56,624 bases of DNA from Sphingomonas sp. (GTDB lineage Bacteria > Pseudomonadota > Alphaproteobacteria > Sphingomonadales > Sphingomonadaceae): positions 1-56,624 of the forward strand of contig JACDEB010000005.1 in assembly GCA_013816595.1 (NCBI GenBank), read 5' to 3'. This document shows positions 9,196-18,241 of the stretch, in pieces. A program made the position numbers and the translations under genes. Under the pieces are notes generated by a model. The model did not search any database, was not told the DNA's origin, and was given only the letters and a program-made list of their open reading frames with translations. The stretch's first letter is position 1. The number at the start of each line of letters is the position of its first letter.

Positions 9196-9567
9196 CCCTT
9201 TTGCCCAAATTCGTTCGTGATAGGTCCCCGCAAGCGTTTAATCGAAGATCCGCGAGATAACCCCGCCTCCGGTCAGCGCTGATCGCAGGCTAGTCTAGCC
9301 AAATTCCCCGGACAAATGAGTGCATGATCCGCACTTGCCCAGGGCCATTCAGCTGCTTGCAGGGCGCCGCTTTGTTTAGTCAAACGACGCTTTGGCCCTC
9401 TTGACTTACTTAAATAAATTCTTGTGATTGACGGGCTGACCGAAACAGATTCTCAATCCACGAGGCGCTGCGGTGTCGTAGCTTGAGATGGCATCCGGTT
9501 ACTGTTACATAAAAACCGTTCCTAGATATGAACATTGCGAAAGTTCAGAAGAGTGAGTGCTTGCGGC
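9196..9567. other. AT-rich intergenic region before the polymerase
   Basis: About 370 bases with no gene seen. Base composition drops here and stays low through the next gene, suggesting that this gap and the polymerase came in together. A TTGACT hexamer lies near 9400, but no convincing -10 follows at proper spacing. Confidence 0.4.
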
Positions 9568-10938
9568 ATGGCGAAGAAAACAACAGGGCACATGAAGAGT
9601 TTCCAAGAGACCAATAGGCCGACGCTTGAGATAGCGGCGTCGTTCTTAGCAATTTTATCTTCGGCAGCCGCTTGGAACCTAAAGTACTTTGGGCTTGGAT
9701 GTTTTTTGTATGTTGGAGCCATGTTCATAGTATTACTTTCTGACAGCTGGAAGCATCGTGAATTGTCATATCGAACAGTGTTGCTTTTCCCGTTCACACT
9801 TTACGCTTTCACGCCCATCGCTCACATCGGCTTGGAGGGCAATATATTCCTTCTCTCGGAAAGCATCGCACTATATTTTCTAGTCGGGTCGTGGATAACC
9901 TTAGTTATCTTATATTGGACCCTGCCAACGCAAGAGTTCCTTATAAATCGGATAAAAAGCACATCTGTTGAATATAGCAATGACAGGTCTCCATTCTCTG
10001 TATTAGCACTAATTTGCTGCATAATGTTTGGCGCGTACCTTTATACTTCGATATTAGGTTCTAGCGGTATGAGCAGAGGAGAGAGGATCTCCGGTCAAGG
10101 TTTTGTGCAAACAGCCAGCGAACTCGGTTTCATTTCGTTGAACTTATTGTTATTTTGCCAGGCTATTGGTAACCGAAGCTCGAGGTGGATTTTTCCATTT
10201 GTGCTAGCTGTGGCCTATTTTTGTGTAGAGATTTTCTATTTTGGAGATCGTCGAACTGCTTTTTCTCTTTTGCTGGCGTTCGTTGTCGCGGCGCAATGCG
10301 CGGGTCGGTTAAATTTGAAGACCTGGCAAGTTCTGACCCCGCTAAGCTTCCTTCCCGTGGTCCTAGTATTTGGAGTGCTTCGCGCATATCCGCTTTCGGA
10401 CTGGGTCTATTTGATCACGTCTGGAAAAGTCTTTGACACTTTATCGCTTATGAACAGCGAGCTCGGAGCAAGTTCGGTCATTGCGAATACGGTTGGACTT
10501 ACGGAAGGTGTCTTTTCTTGGCATCCTAGCTACCACCTCATTCCTTTGCAGTTAGTTCCGACCAGTTTCGTGCCTCGAGATGATTGGCTTTGGTCGCCGA
10601 GTCAGAGATACGCGTATCAGTACGAATACAAGTTGTTTGCAAGTGGGGGCGCAGTCGGCTACAATATTCTTTTGGAGTCAATGCAGAACTTCTCGGTTTT
10701 TGGCCCAGCAATACTTGCGATTACGCTGTCTAGGACTTTTGTATGGATTGCTTCGATGAAATATCAGAACAAGTTGTTCCTTTTGGGAGTATATACATAT
10801 GCTACCGTATTCGTTTACAGATCCGATTTAAATGGTTGGGTCCAGACATTTGTTTATATTGGCGTGATTGGTCTTGTGATCTCGGCTTTTATTGCAATTT
10901 TCTTCAACAATCGTCAGCTGGAACGCGCACTGCTTTGA
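9568..10938 (+). CDS. wzy: Wzy-like O-antigen/repeat-unit polymerase
   Basis: A strongly hydrophobic protein of about 456 residues with roughly a dozen membrane segments and one large polar loop (around ISGQGFVQTASELGF and later HPSYHLIPLQLVPTSFVPR). F-G-D-R-R-T-A-F in mid-protein and R-S-D-L-N-G-W near the end resemble oligosaccharide repeat-unit polymerases. It would join lipid-linked repeats on the periplasmic side. The DNA is visibly AT-richer than its neighbours, as is common for wzy genes. The start is uncertain: TTG 9535, ATG 9568 and ATG 9592 are in frame and none has a strong ribosome site. An IS element follows 8 bases after the stop. Confidence 0.7.
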   Translation: MAKKTTGHMKSFQETNRPTLEIAASFLAILSSAAAWNLKYFGLGCFLYVGAMFIVLLSDSWKHRELSYRTVLLFPFTLYAFTPIAHIGLEGNIFLLSESIALYFLVGSWITLVILYWTLPTQEFLINRIKSTSVEYSNDRSPFSVLALICCIMFGAYLYTSILGSSGMSRGERISGQGFVQTASELGFISLNLLLFCQAIGNRSSRWIFPFVLAVAYFCVEIFYFGDRRTAFSLLLAFVVAAQCAGRLNLKTWQVLTPLSFLPVVLVFGVLRAYPLSDWVYLITSGKVFDTLSLMNSELGASSVIANTVGLTEGVFSWHPSYHLIPLQLVPTSFVPRDDWLWSPSQRYAYQYEYKLFASGGAVGYNILLESMQNFSVFGPAILAITLSRTFVWIASMKYQNKLFLLGVYTYATVFVYRSDLNGWVQTFVYIGVIGLVISAFIAIFFNNRQLERALL

Positions 10939-10943
10939 AGTGC

Positions 10944-11795
10944 CTAGACTCAGGACCCGTTGAATCGCATGCGGAAGTGCTGATCAGTTGATCCAATGGG
11001 CGGCGCCAGGAGGTTCTACCATAGAGTTGATTTGATTGAGTTCTCGGAGACGCAGATGCGCCGGATCAAGCCGTATTTCACCTTGTCGCACGGCGTGCCG
11101 CGGGTCGATGACCGGCGGGTCATAAGTGGGATCATCCTTATGATCCGCAACGGGCTGCGCTGGCACGATGTGCCGAGGGAGTGTGGCCCCGCACGAGACG
11201 ATCTACAACCGCTTCATCCGCCGGAGCCGCACGGGGGTCTTCAACAAGATCTTCGCTGCCCTCGCGGCCAAGGGCGGCAAGCCGGATCGGCTGATGATCG
11301 ACGTCACCCATTCGAAGGGTATCGCACCGCCGCCAGCCTCTTAAAATAGTGGCCATTCTCCGATGGAACGGGCGCACTAAGAGGGCGGCCTGAACTCCAA
11401 GCTCCATGCCGTGTGTGATGGCCCCAGGCGCCCGTTGGTGATAGCTCAGCGAAGGGCCAGATGAGCGATTACAAGTGCGCCGCGCTGATGATCGACGCGC
11501 TGCCACGACCCGACGCCATGCTCGGCGACTGGGACTACGACGCCGACAGGTTCCGAGACGACCTGATCGCGCGTGGCATCACGCAGTGCATCTTCTAAAA
11601 AGCCAACCGCAAGGTAACGATCCCGCACGACCGCGCCCTCTATTGCCAGCGCCACAGGATCGAGAAGATGTTCGGCAAGCTCAAGGACTGGCGCCGCATC
11701 CATACCCGCTACGATCGCTGCGCCCACACCCTCATGTCCGCCATCTCCATCGCCGCCACCGTCATCTTCTGGTAGATCATGGGTCCTGAGCCTAG
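10944..11795 (+). mobile_element. IS5-family insertion sequence (IS427-like), decayed
   Basis: Terminal inverted repeats are visible: left GACTCAGGACCC (10947-10958) and right GGGTCCTGAGC (11781-11791), which match apart from one position. CTAG flanks both ends (10944-10947 and 11792-11795), consistent with a short target duplication of the kind made by IS5-family elements. The 845-base span fits this group. The transposase inside is frameshifted and carries an in-frame stop, so the element cannot move on its own. It lies precisely in the tiny gap between two convergent genes. Confidence 0.85.
10996..11775 (+). pseudogene. IS5-family transposase, frameshifted
   Basis: The first frame gives RRIKPYFTLSHGVPRVDDRR and MIRNGLRWHDVP, typical of the IS5/IS427 transposase N-terminus. 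A frameshift near 11185 moves the continuation (HETIYNRFIRRSRTGVFNK) to another frame. More breaks occur near 11330-11450. A TAA at about 11598 interrupts the last section, which still reads as HDRALYCQRHRIEKMFGKLK and TRYDRCAHTLMSAI up to the TAG at 11773-11775. That is the DDE C-terminal region with its R-x-x-I-E-x-x-F-x-x-L-K motif. Not expected to yield active transposase. Confidence 0.85.
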
Positions 11796-12910
11796 CTGCG
11801 CGCAGACCCGTTGCTGCTTTTCGCAGAGGTACGATGAAGCACGGGGGCTTCAACGTACGACCACGACAGGAATGCCAATGTAAGAGTGACCGCGAACGTC
11901 AATAGAACTCCTTGCCAGCCGAGAATGCCAAGCTCGACAAGTGAGTTCACTACTAGCATATGGAAAAGGTACGTGCTATAAGACAAATCGACGCCATGAA
12001 GCACGCCTGCTAGCGGCTTGGCGACGTAGGCGAGCCCGAGGATGGCAGCCACCACCAGCGGAAAAGTGACGACAATGACTGCTGCCTCCGGCAGCATACC
12101 AGACAGCTGCACTCGGATTAACACGAACAACAAAAGCGGGTAAAGGAATCCCGCTGGGTAGCCTCGTAGAGGAGCTAACCACCGCATCACTCGCTCGAAG
12201 TTCAAGAAAACCATTATGCCGAACGCAAAGTACCAGAAGTTGGCGATCGGCGTCACGAATAAGATTTTTGCCAGAAGACTTTGGTTGCCTTCCAACATTG
12301 CGTAGATAGCGCACGAAAGCACTCCTGCGGATACTATAATCGCGCTAAATCTCTGTTTGCCCTGCCTCAAACCTCCGGCCATCCATGCAAGCACCGGTAG
12401 GGTGACATAAAACCCGATCTCAACCGGAATAGTCCACAGACTCCCATTAACCACCCCGACACCGAAGTGGTGAAAGAAGGACGGGTGATAGACTTGGAGT
12501 ACTGTCAGCTGGGTCGCGACCCATACCCAGAAGTGTGGCTCCATGAGCGTTTGTCGCGTAATCTGGCCAGCGACGAAGAGCAAAGGGACCGTCAAGAAGA
12601 ATGTCAGCCATAGAGCGGGGAAAATCCGTCGAATGCGGGCCTCGGCATACTCACGCAGCGATCTGCGCGCGAAGCTGGCAGTGACTAGCAACCCGCTTAT
12701 AAAGAAAAAGATCGGGAGGGCAGGGGTCAATTCGAGCAGCTGGCGTCCCCAGTGCGGGAAGGGAGCGCGTAAATGAGCCTGCGCGTGCATCGCCATGACT
12801 TGAAGTGACAATATCAAGCGAATAAGGTCGAGATTATTGGCTCGTAGTAAGCTTTTTGCGCGGTCAAATTCTCGTTTGGACGACGGATTATTCTCTGCGG
12901 CTCTCCCCAT
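11792..12910 (-). CDS. acyltransferase family 3 membrane protein (OafA-like)
   Basis: A 372-residue integral membrane acyltransferase with about ten hydrophobic segments. N-L-D-L-I-R near residue 27 and the MHAQAH segment give the R/H pair near the N-terminus. RRIFPALWLTF, NGSLWTIPVEIGFY, LSYSTYLFHM and SWSYVEAPVL are hallmarks of the family. Such enzymes O-acetylate sugars of surface polysaccharides from cytoplasmic acyl donors. The TAG stop lies within the CTAG that flanks the IS element, so insertion left the protein end intact. It is transcribed toward the polymerase gene. Confidence 0.88.
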   Translation of the reverse strand: MGRAAENNPSSKREFDRAKSLLRANNLDLIRLILSLQVMAMHAQAHLRAPFPHWGRQLLELTPALPIFFFISGLLVTASFARRSLREYAEARIRRIFPALWLTFFLTVPLLFVAGQITRQTLMEPHFWVWVATQLTVLQVYHPSFFHHFGVGVVNGSLWTIPVEIGFYVTLPVLAWMAGGLRQGKQRFSAIIVSAGVLSCAIYAMLEGNQSLLAKILFVTPIANFWYFAFGIMVFLNFERVMRWLAPLRGYPAGFLYPLLLFVLIRVQLSGMLPEAAVIVVTFPLVVAAILGLAYVAKPLAGVLHGVDLSYSTYLFHMLVVNSLVELGILGWQGVLLTFAVTLTLAFLSWSYVEAPVLHRTSAKSSNGSARS

Positions 12911-13293
12911 GGTGGGAACTTTTAAGCAAAATTATCCAATTCACAAGCCTATTTAGGCATGACTTCGATTGTGGCCAGGCACTCTCATCTGCTAGGCGCA
13001 GCCACTTCCGCCATTCGAGTGACCCCTGTGCATCTGGCGGCCTGTCCCGATGCCGGTTTCGAAGGCTTGCGGAACGATCGTCGGACCGGCCCTGATGTGT
13101 CCGGCATCAAGCCATTTGGAACAACTGGCTGCCCAGATTGGCGGAGTAGGGCTTCGTTTTGGTTTGATGTTGCGCGGCGATCTTGCGGTGTTGCAAGCGC
13201 CGGAGTTCGACGGTCATTCGCTTGATACAGGCGCGCCGGTCGAGGATGGTTTTGTCCGTGCCGAAGTAGAGGGCGGCGGGCGTAGAGGGCTTG
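12911..13293. other. gene-poor debris region
   Basis: About 380 bases upstream of the acyltransferase. Several short overlapping frames exist on the plus strand (12959-13370) but none looks like a protein family. With the fragments at 13294 and 14078, this looks like scarred DNA at a recombination hotspot. Confidence 0.35.
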
Positions 13294-13428
13294 TTAAAGG
13301 TCTTGATCGAGGTTTAGGATGGCGCCGAGTAACCCCTCGGTGCTGTGTTCGACAGAGCTCCAGGTCATGACGAACTGGCCTACGTTACGGGGAAATTCCA
13401 GATCTTCGTCGCGCTCAAAATCTGTCAT
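13294..13428 (-). pseudogene. fragment of an unrecognised gene
   Basis: A 44-codon frame starting at an ATG (13428) gives MTDFERDEDLEFP, then VMTWSSVEHSTEGLLGAILN, then a stop. The DNA beyond, in another frame, continues plausibly (AALYFGTDKTILDRRACIKR). This suggests a single small gene broken by a frameshift near 13300. The W-S-x-V-E-H/LLGAILNLDQ pattern recalls small uncharacterised proteins of bacteria and phages; I cannot name the family. Confidence 0.3.
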
Positions 13429-13576
13429 AGATATTCGAAGGATTGTGAACACAGATGGCTGACAACGAAGAAACCTACTCCGGAAAGGCAACGATGGCGC
13501 GGCGCGAGGCGGCATTGAGGCGGATGCTTTCAGGCGCCTTACAAGCCGCATAAGGAATCAAAGAAGAAAGCGGTAA

Positions 13577-13801
13577 TCAGCCAGGAGGCGGATATGGATC
13601 GCGCCCGTAGGTCCACTCCGTGCGGAATTGGTTGCCTTCTCCCTCCACCAGCACCTGCGCATCATTCGTAGATTTGTACGCTGCATCCACAGCGGCGCGA
13701 ATCGCAGCCTTCTCTGTAGAGTAGTGGTCGTAATGCTTGCCGTTGTAACGAATCTTCCACTGACCTTGGTGCAGCACGACGAAGTATTGAACGCGGCTCA
13801 T
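13577..13801 (-). CDS. DUF2188 domain-containing protein
   Basis: A 74-residue protein with the DUF2188 pattern. A first half reads VVLHQGQWKIRYNGKHYDHY, then a basic helix STEKAAIRAAVDAAYKS, then a strand (AQVLVEGEGNQFRTE) and the closing W-T-Y-G-R-D-P-Y-P-P motif. A perfect AAGGAGG lies 5 bases before the ATG, so the start is secure. The family is widespread in small accessory proteins with no established function. It stands alone here, between debris and the oxidoreductase operon. Confidence 0.8.
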   Translation of the reverse strand: MSRVQYFVVLHQGQWKIRYNGKHYDHYSTEKAAIRAAVDAAYKSTNDAQVLVEGEGNQFRTEWTYGRDPYPPPG

Positions 13802-14286
13802 ACATCCTCCTTAGTCGCACATCGGGTGGTACGACGGACAAACCAACAATGCCACCGGAAATTCTTCCCGACGCAAAGGGCGAGGTGTTCGTTTGCGCGG
13901 AAGAGAAGCCCAGCAACGGCCCGTCCTGAGACTGTATTTTGATCTACAGAGCTAGCGTGTCCAACGCTTTCGGTGTTCTCCTATGTGTAGAGGGGCGCGG
14001 AAGTAATCCGGCTGCGAGAAGACCAATCCGCCGCTAGGTTAGGCGGCGACCGAGCATACCCATCAGGGTGAGGTTGGCGTATCGCGCCAGCGCAGCCCGT
14101 TGCGGATAACGTTCATCAATCTAGTGTTGGCTGCATGGGGCTCGATTCTCAAGGCGCAGTGGACGTGACTCTAACTCCGGCGCGCAGTACGAAGCCCTGT
14201 AGAGCGCATTTGCCCGGAGCGCCAAACTTCTGAGATTGAGCGCGGGCTGGCTCCGCCATCATTTTACTGCTTTCGCGAGGTTAGAA
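13802..14286. other. intergenic region with IS fragment
   Basis: About 480 bases without an intact gene. It contains a short piece of IS5-family transposase on the minus strand (see 14078-14111). The remainder has no RNA gene or promoter I can support, although the start of the long operon at 14287 must lie close to one. Confidence 0.4.
14078..14111 (-). pseudogene. IS5-family transposase scrap
   Basis: On the minus strand this reads VIRNGLRWRDTP, nearly identical to the MIRNGLRWHDVP segment of the transposase at 10996-11775, and about nine in ten bases agree. It is too short to be functional. It shows that an IS5-type element was once also here and was largely deleted. Confidence 0.6.
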
Positions 14287-16413
14287 TTGAAACAAGTCTT
14301 TCAGGATCTCTCGAGCGGAGCGACGACGCTTTTGGACTGTCCCGCGCCGCAGGCTCGCCCCGGTCACTTGCTAATCGACACAACGGTTTCACTGATCTCT
14401 ACCGGCACCGAGCGAATGCTGGTCGATTTCGGGCGCTCCAGCTTCATTTCCAAAGCTCGGCAACAACCCGAAAAGGTTAGACAAGTGATCGCCAAAGCCC
14501 GTGCTGAAGGGCTTCTCACAACCATCGATGCCGTTCGCTCGAAGCTTAAACAGCCGATCCCTCTCGGGTATTCAAATGTGGGGCAAGTTCGAGAGATCGG
14601 GCGAGGAGTGAGCGGCTTCCAAATTGGCGACCGTGTCATCTCGAATGGGCCGCATGCCGACGTTGTAACGGTGCCGGTAAATCTATGCGCGCGGATCCCG
14701 GACGGGGTAACGGACGAACAGGCGAGTTTCGCCGTGCTGGGCGCAATCGGCTTGCAGGCACTCCGGCTGGCTGAGCCAACACTGGGTGAGGCGTTCGTAG
14801 TCATTGGCGTTGGCACAATCGGGCTTCTTACGGTGCAACTGCTTCGCGCAAATGGCTGTCGAGTGCTGGCCATTGACTTCGACGCTAAGAAGCTAAGCCT
14901 CGCAGCATCGTTCGGCGCCGAAACGTGCAACCCGGCTGCGGGCGAGGATCCTGTCGCCAGTGGGATGGCGTTCAGCTGCGCGCGGGGCGTCGACGGCGTG
15001 ATCATAACCGCATCTACGAAATCCTCGGACCCGGTGAAACACGCAGCGCAAATGTGCCGGAAGCGTGGCCGTATTGTGCTCGTGGGTGTCACTGGCCTCG
15101 AGCTCAACCGTGCGGATTTTTACGAGAAGGAGCTAAGTTTCCAGGTTTCCTGTTCCTATGGGCCGGGGCGACTGGACCGCTCATACGAGCAAGAAGGACA
15201 TGATTATCCGTTCGGATATGTTAGGTGGACAGAGAAGCGCAACATCGAAGCTATTCTCGACTTGATCGCAGCCGGAAGTTTTGACACATCGAACCTGATT
15301 TCGCACCGCTTCCCCTTCGAGTGCGCTCCCGAAGCGTTCGACGTGCTGGCGCGGGATAAGGGCGCCTTCGGCATTCTCCTAACGTACTCGCATGCCGTTG
15401 ATCTTAGACATGTGAAGTCTTTAAAGTTGCAGCCGGCTAAGGTGTCCTCGAGGCGGGTCGAAAAGCCAGTGATCGCCTTCATTGGTGCTGGCAATTACGC
15501 GTCGCGCGTCTTAATACCCGCGTTCGAAACCGCGGGCGCGCGTCTGCACACTATTGCTTCTGCCGGTGGCGCAAGTAGCGCCTTGCAGGGACGGCAAGCA
15601 GGTTTTGAGAATGCCACGTCAGACATAAATTCGATCTTTCAAAATCCTGAAATCGATACGGTCGTCATCGCTACGCGACATGATAGCCATGCCATGCTCG
15701 CCGTGGAGGCTCTCAGCGCGGGCAAGCACGTATTTCTGGAGAAACCGCTTGCGCTCACCTTAGAGGAAATTGCCCGCGTGAAAGAAGTGTATTTGGGGTC
15801 TAACCAGCTTCTAACCGTGGGTTTCAATCGGCGCTTTTCACCTCTCGTTCGCCGCGTAAAGGAGCTACTTGAAACGACGCGCCAACCTAAGGCTTTCGTC
15901 ATGGTGATGAATGCGGGCAGCATACCAGCCGAGCACTGGACGCAGGATCCGGTCGCCGGCGGAGGGCGCATCATCGGTGAGGCCTGTCACATGATAGACC
16001 TGATGCGCTTTTTCGCAGATGCTCCGATAACATCGGTCACCGCAACCGGTATGGGGGCGGGTACCGCGGGTGTAACTGAGGATAAAGCGAATATTGGGCT
16101 GAAGTTTGCTGACGGCTCCTTTGGAACGCTGCACTACTTGGCAAATGGTGCGCCGTCGTTCCCAAAAGAGCGCGTTGAGGTGTTTGTCGAAGGCCGCACC
16201 CTACTGCTCGATAACTTTCGAGTGCTTCACGGCTTCGACTGGCCGGGTTTCCGCAAAGTGAAGTTGCTGCGGCAAAATAAGGGGCAAAAGGATTGCGCTG
16301 CGGCATTTTTGCAAGCTATTAAAACGGGTGGACCGCCGCCGATAGCTCCCGAGGAACTCTTCGAGGTCGCAACTGTGACGATTGAGGCGGCTGAGCAGCT
16401 TCGAACGCGCTGA
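14287..16413 (+). CDS. bi-domain oxidoreductase (MDR dehydrogenase + Gfo/Idh/MocA)
   Basis: A fusion of about 708 residues. The first half is a zinc-type alcohol dehydrogenase fold: LISTGTERMLVDFGR, IPLGYSNVGQVREIG, then a Rossmann nucleotide site V-I-G-V-G-T-I-G-L-L near 190. The second half begins near residue 395 with VIAFIGAGNYASRVLIPAF and continues with VVIATRHDSHAMLA and HVFLEKPLALT, the Gfo/Idh/MocA signature including E-K-P. Such fusions are found in bacterial polysaccharide clusters, presumably remodelling a nucleotide sugar, but the reaction is not established. TTG 14287 (LKQVFQDL) is chosen because GAGG lies 6 bases upstream and homologues start at this motif; the frame extends up to 14236. 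Confidence 0.85.
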   Translation: MKQVFQDLSSGATTLLDCPAPQARPGHLLIDTTVSLISTGTERMLVDFGRSSFISKARQQPEKVRQVIAKARAEGLLTTIDAVRSKLKQPIPLGYSNVGQVREIGRGVSGFQIGDRVISNGPHADVVTVPVNLCARIPDGVTDEQASFAVLGAIGLQALRLAEPTLGEAFVVIGVGTIGLLTVQLLRANGCRVLAIDFDAKKLSLAASFGAETCNPAAGEDPVASGMAFSCARGVDGVIITASTKSSDPVKHAAQMCRKRGRIVLVGVTGLELNRADFYEKELSFQVSCSYGPGRLDRSYEQEGHDYPFGYVRWTEKRNIEAILDLIAAGSFDTSNLISHRFPFECAPEAFDVLARDKGAFGILLTYSHAVDLRHVKSLKLQPAKVSSRRVEKPVIAFIGAGNYASRVLIPAFETAGARLHTIASAGGASSALQGRQAGFENATSDINSIFQNPEIDTVVIATRHDSHAMLAVEALSAGKHVFLEKPLALTLEEIARVKEVYLGSNQLLTVGFNRRFSPLVRRVKELLETTRQPKAFVMVMNAGSIPAEHWTQDPVAGGGRIIGEACHMIDLMRFFADAPITSVTATGMGAGTAGVTEDKANIGLKFADGSFGTLHYLANGAPSFPKERVEVFVEGRTLLLDNFRVLHGFDWPGFRKVKLLRQNKGQKDCAAAFLQAIKTGGPPPIAPEELFEVATVTIEAAEQLRTR

Positions 16414-18236
16414 TGGCATCGCTCGGCCAGCGCGTCCGCGCATATTTTTCCCTGGGTCCTTCAAATCTGGCTCGCGTTGGTGCGTACCGTCTTGGCCTAA
16501 AGACGGGAACCCATCTCGTCACCAAGTTGAAGGCAACTCCACCGCTGGGGCCATTTTTCCGCGAGAGATTGTCGCCCCCTCCTGCCGGCGCCACATCACG
16601 GCAGGATTGGCGTGAAAAAGGCGTCTGGTTCGGCTTTCATGAGTTCCCCTGTCAGGGGCCGCCGGATTGGCACCTGAACCCGTTTACTAAACGCCGGGCG
16701 AATTCTTCGCGGGAGTGGTATGCGATCGTCGATTTCGACCGTGAGGTGGGTGACATCAAGGCAGTCTGGGAAGCGTCGCGCTTCGATTGGCTGCTGGCCA
16801 TGGCTCAGCGCGCTGCTGAAGGTGAGGCAGATGAGTTGCAGCGACTGAACGGCTGGCTGGCAGACTGGAGCGCATCGAACCCACCTTTTAGAGGCGCCAA
16901 CTGGAAGTGCGGTCAGGAAGCTTCGATTCGCGTGATGCATCTAGCTCTTGCGGCACTTATTCTTGATCAGCGTGATGCCCCTGAGCCAGGGTTGATCGAC
17001 CTTCTGAGGGTCCATCTAGTGCGGATAATGCCGACGCTCTCTTATGCGGAAGCACAACAGAATAATCATGCGGTGTCGGAAGCCGCAGCCCTTTTCATAG
17101 GCGGAACGTGGTTGAACCGGGCCGGAAATTTGGAGGGTGTCGAATTCGCGCGTCTGGGGCGACGCAGCCTCAACAAGCAAGCGAGGCGGCTGATTGGTTT
17201 GGACGGCAGTTTCAGTCAATACTCGCTCGTGTACCATCGTCTAATGGTCGACACCTACTGCCTTGCGGAGACGTGGCGCCGCCAATTAGGCTTGGAGCCG
17301 TTCGAACCTGTGGTGAAGGAGAGGCTACGTTCTGCGACCCTCTGGCTTCAGCAGCTTACCAGCCCAAAAACCGGCGACGGCCCGAACCTCGGCGCAAACG
17401 ACGGGTCCCGCCTCATGGGGTTGGTTGAGCCGGGCTACCGCGATTTCCGGCCGACGTTGCAGTGGGCTTCAGCGCTCTTCCTTGGCCGACGCGCTCTATG
17501 GCAGGCGGGAAACTGGGATCAACCACTGCTTTGGCTCGGCGTACCCCAACCTGATGAAGTAATGGAGGTGCCTCGCAGTGCCACTCTCGACAATGGCGGT
17601 TTGCATGTTCTCCGGCAGAGTAGGGCGGTGGCATACCTGCGTTACCCACGCTTCCGGTTCCGGCCATCACAAGCCGATCTCCTCCACGTCGACCTTTGGA
17701 TCGACGGGCAATACGTCCTTCGCGACGCCGGAACTTTCAGCTACAGCCCTACCGAATGGGAGAGGGATTACTACAGCGGAACCGAATCCCACAATACGGT
17801 GCATTTCGACGGACGTGATCAAATGCCGCGCATCAGCCGGTTCCTGTTCGGGGCCTGGCCCAAATCGATTGGCGTGAAGGCAGTTCACACTAGCGACCTG
17901 GGAGTTGAGGCAGCCGCCGGATATCGGGACTGGAAGGGCGCGAAACACTACCGCCACATACTGCTTGAGCGAGCCCGTTTGACCTGCACCGATACTCTTT
18001 CTGGAGCGGCGAAGCGGGCGGTCCTGCGATGGCGACTGCGTCCGGGAAACTGGCGAATAAATGGCATGGAGGCAACCGATGGTAAGGTGCGACTCATAAT
18101 CGAGACAAACAGTGCCGCCCGCCTTCGCTTGACGGAAGGACGAGAATCTCGTTTCTACTTACACGAAAGCCCAATTCCGGTACTTGAGATAATGCTTTCT
18201 GTCCCGACCCGAATCCAGACAACAGTAGCCTTCTAG
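16413..18236 (+). CDS. heparinase II/III family protein
   Basis: A 607-residue protein. The first half is an alpha-helical toroid (for example FDWLLAMAQRAA and QNNHAVSEAAALFIGG, where the N-N-H triad is the family's substrate-cleft signature). The second half is beta-rich, with ADLLHVDLWIDGQYVLRDAG, a conserved Y-S-G-T-E-S-H-N-T segment and VHFDGRDQ. Heparinase II/III-like lyases cleave uronic-acid glycans. In biosynthetic clusters they may trim or release polymer, or act on intermediates. I see no signal peptide, which is odd for a lyase of a secreted polymer. The ATG overlaps the preceding stop (TGATG), so it is translationally coupled. Confidence 0.85.
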   Translation: MASLGQRVRAYFSLGPSNLARVGAYRLGLKTGTHLVTKLKATPPLGPFFRERLSPPPAGATSRQDWREKGVWFGFHEFPCQGPPDWHLNPFTKRRANSSREWYAIVDFDREVGDIKAVWEASRFDWLLAMAQRAAEGEADELQRLNGWLADWSASNPPFRGANWKCGQEASIRVMHLALAALILDQRDAPEPGLIDLLRVHLVRIMPTLSYAEAQQNNHAVSEAAALFIGGTWLNRAGNLEGVEFARLGRRSLNKQARRLIGLDGSFSQYSLVYHRLMVDTYCLAETWRRQLGLEPFEPVVKERLRSATLWLQQLTSPKTGDGPNLGANDGSRLMGLVEPGYRDFRPTLQWASALFLGRRALWQAGNWDQPLLWLGVPQPDEVMEVPRSATLDNGGLHVLRQSRAVAYLRYPRFRFRPSQADLLHVDLWIDGQYVLRDAGTFSYSPTEWERDYYSGTESHNTVHFDGRDQMPRISRFLFGAWPKSIGVKAVHTSDLGVEAAAGYRDWKGAKHYRHILLERARLTCTDTLSGAAKRAVLRWRLRPGNWRINGMEATDGKVRLIIETNSAARLRLTEGRESRFYLHESPIPVLEIMLSVPTRIQTTVAF

Positions 18237-18241
18237 TTGCG

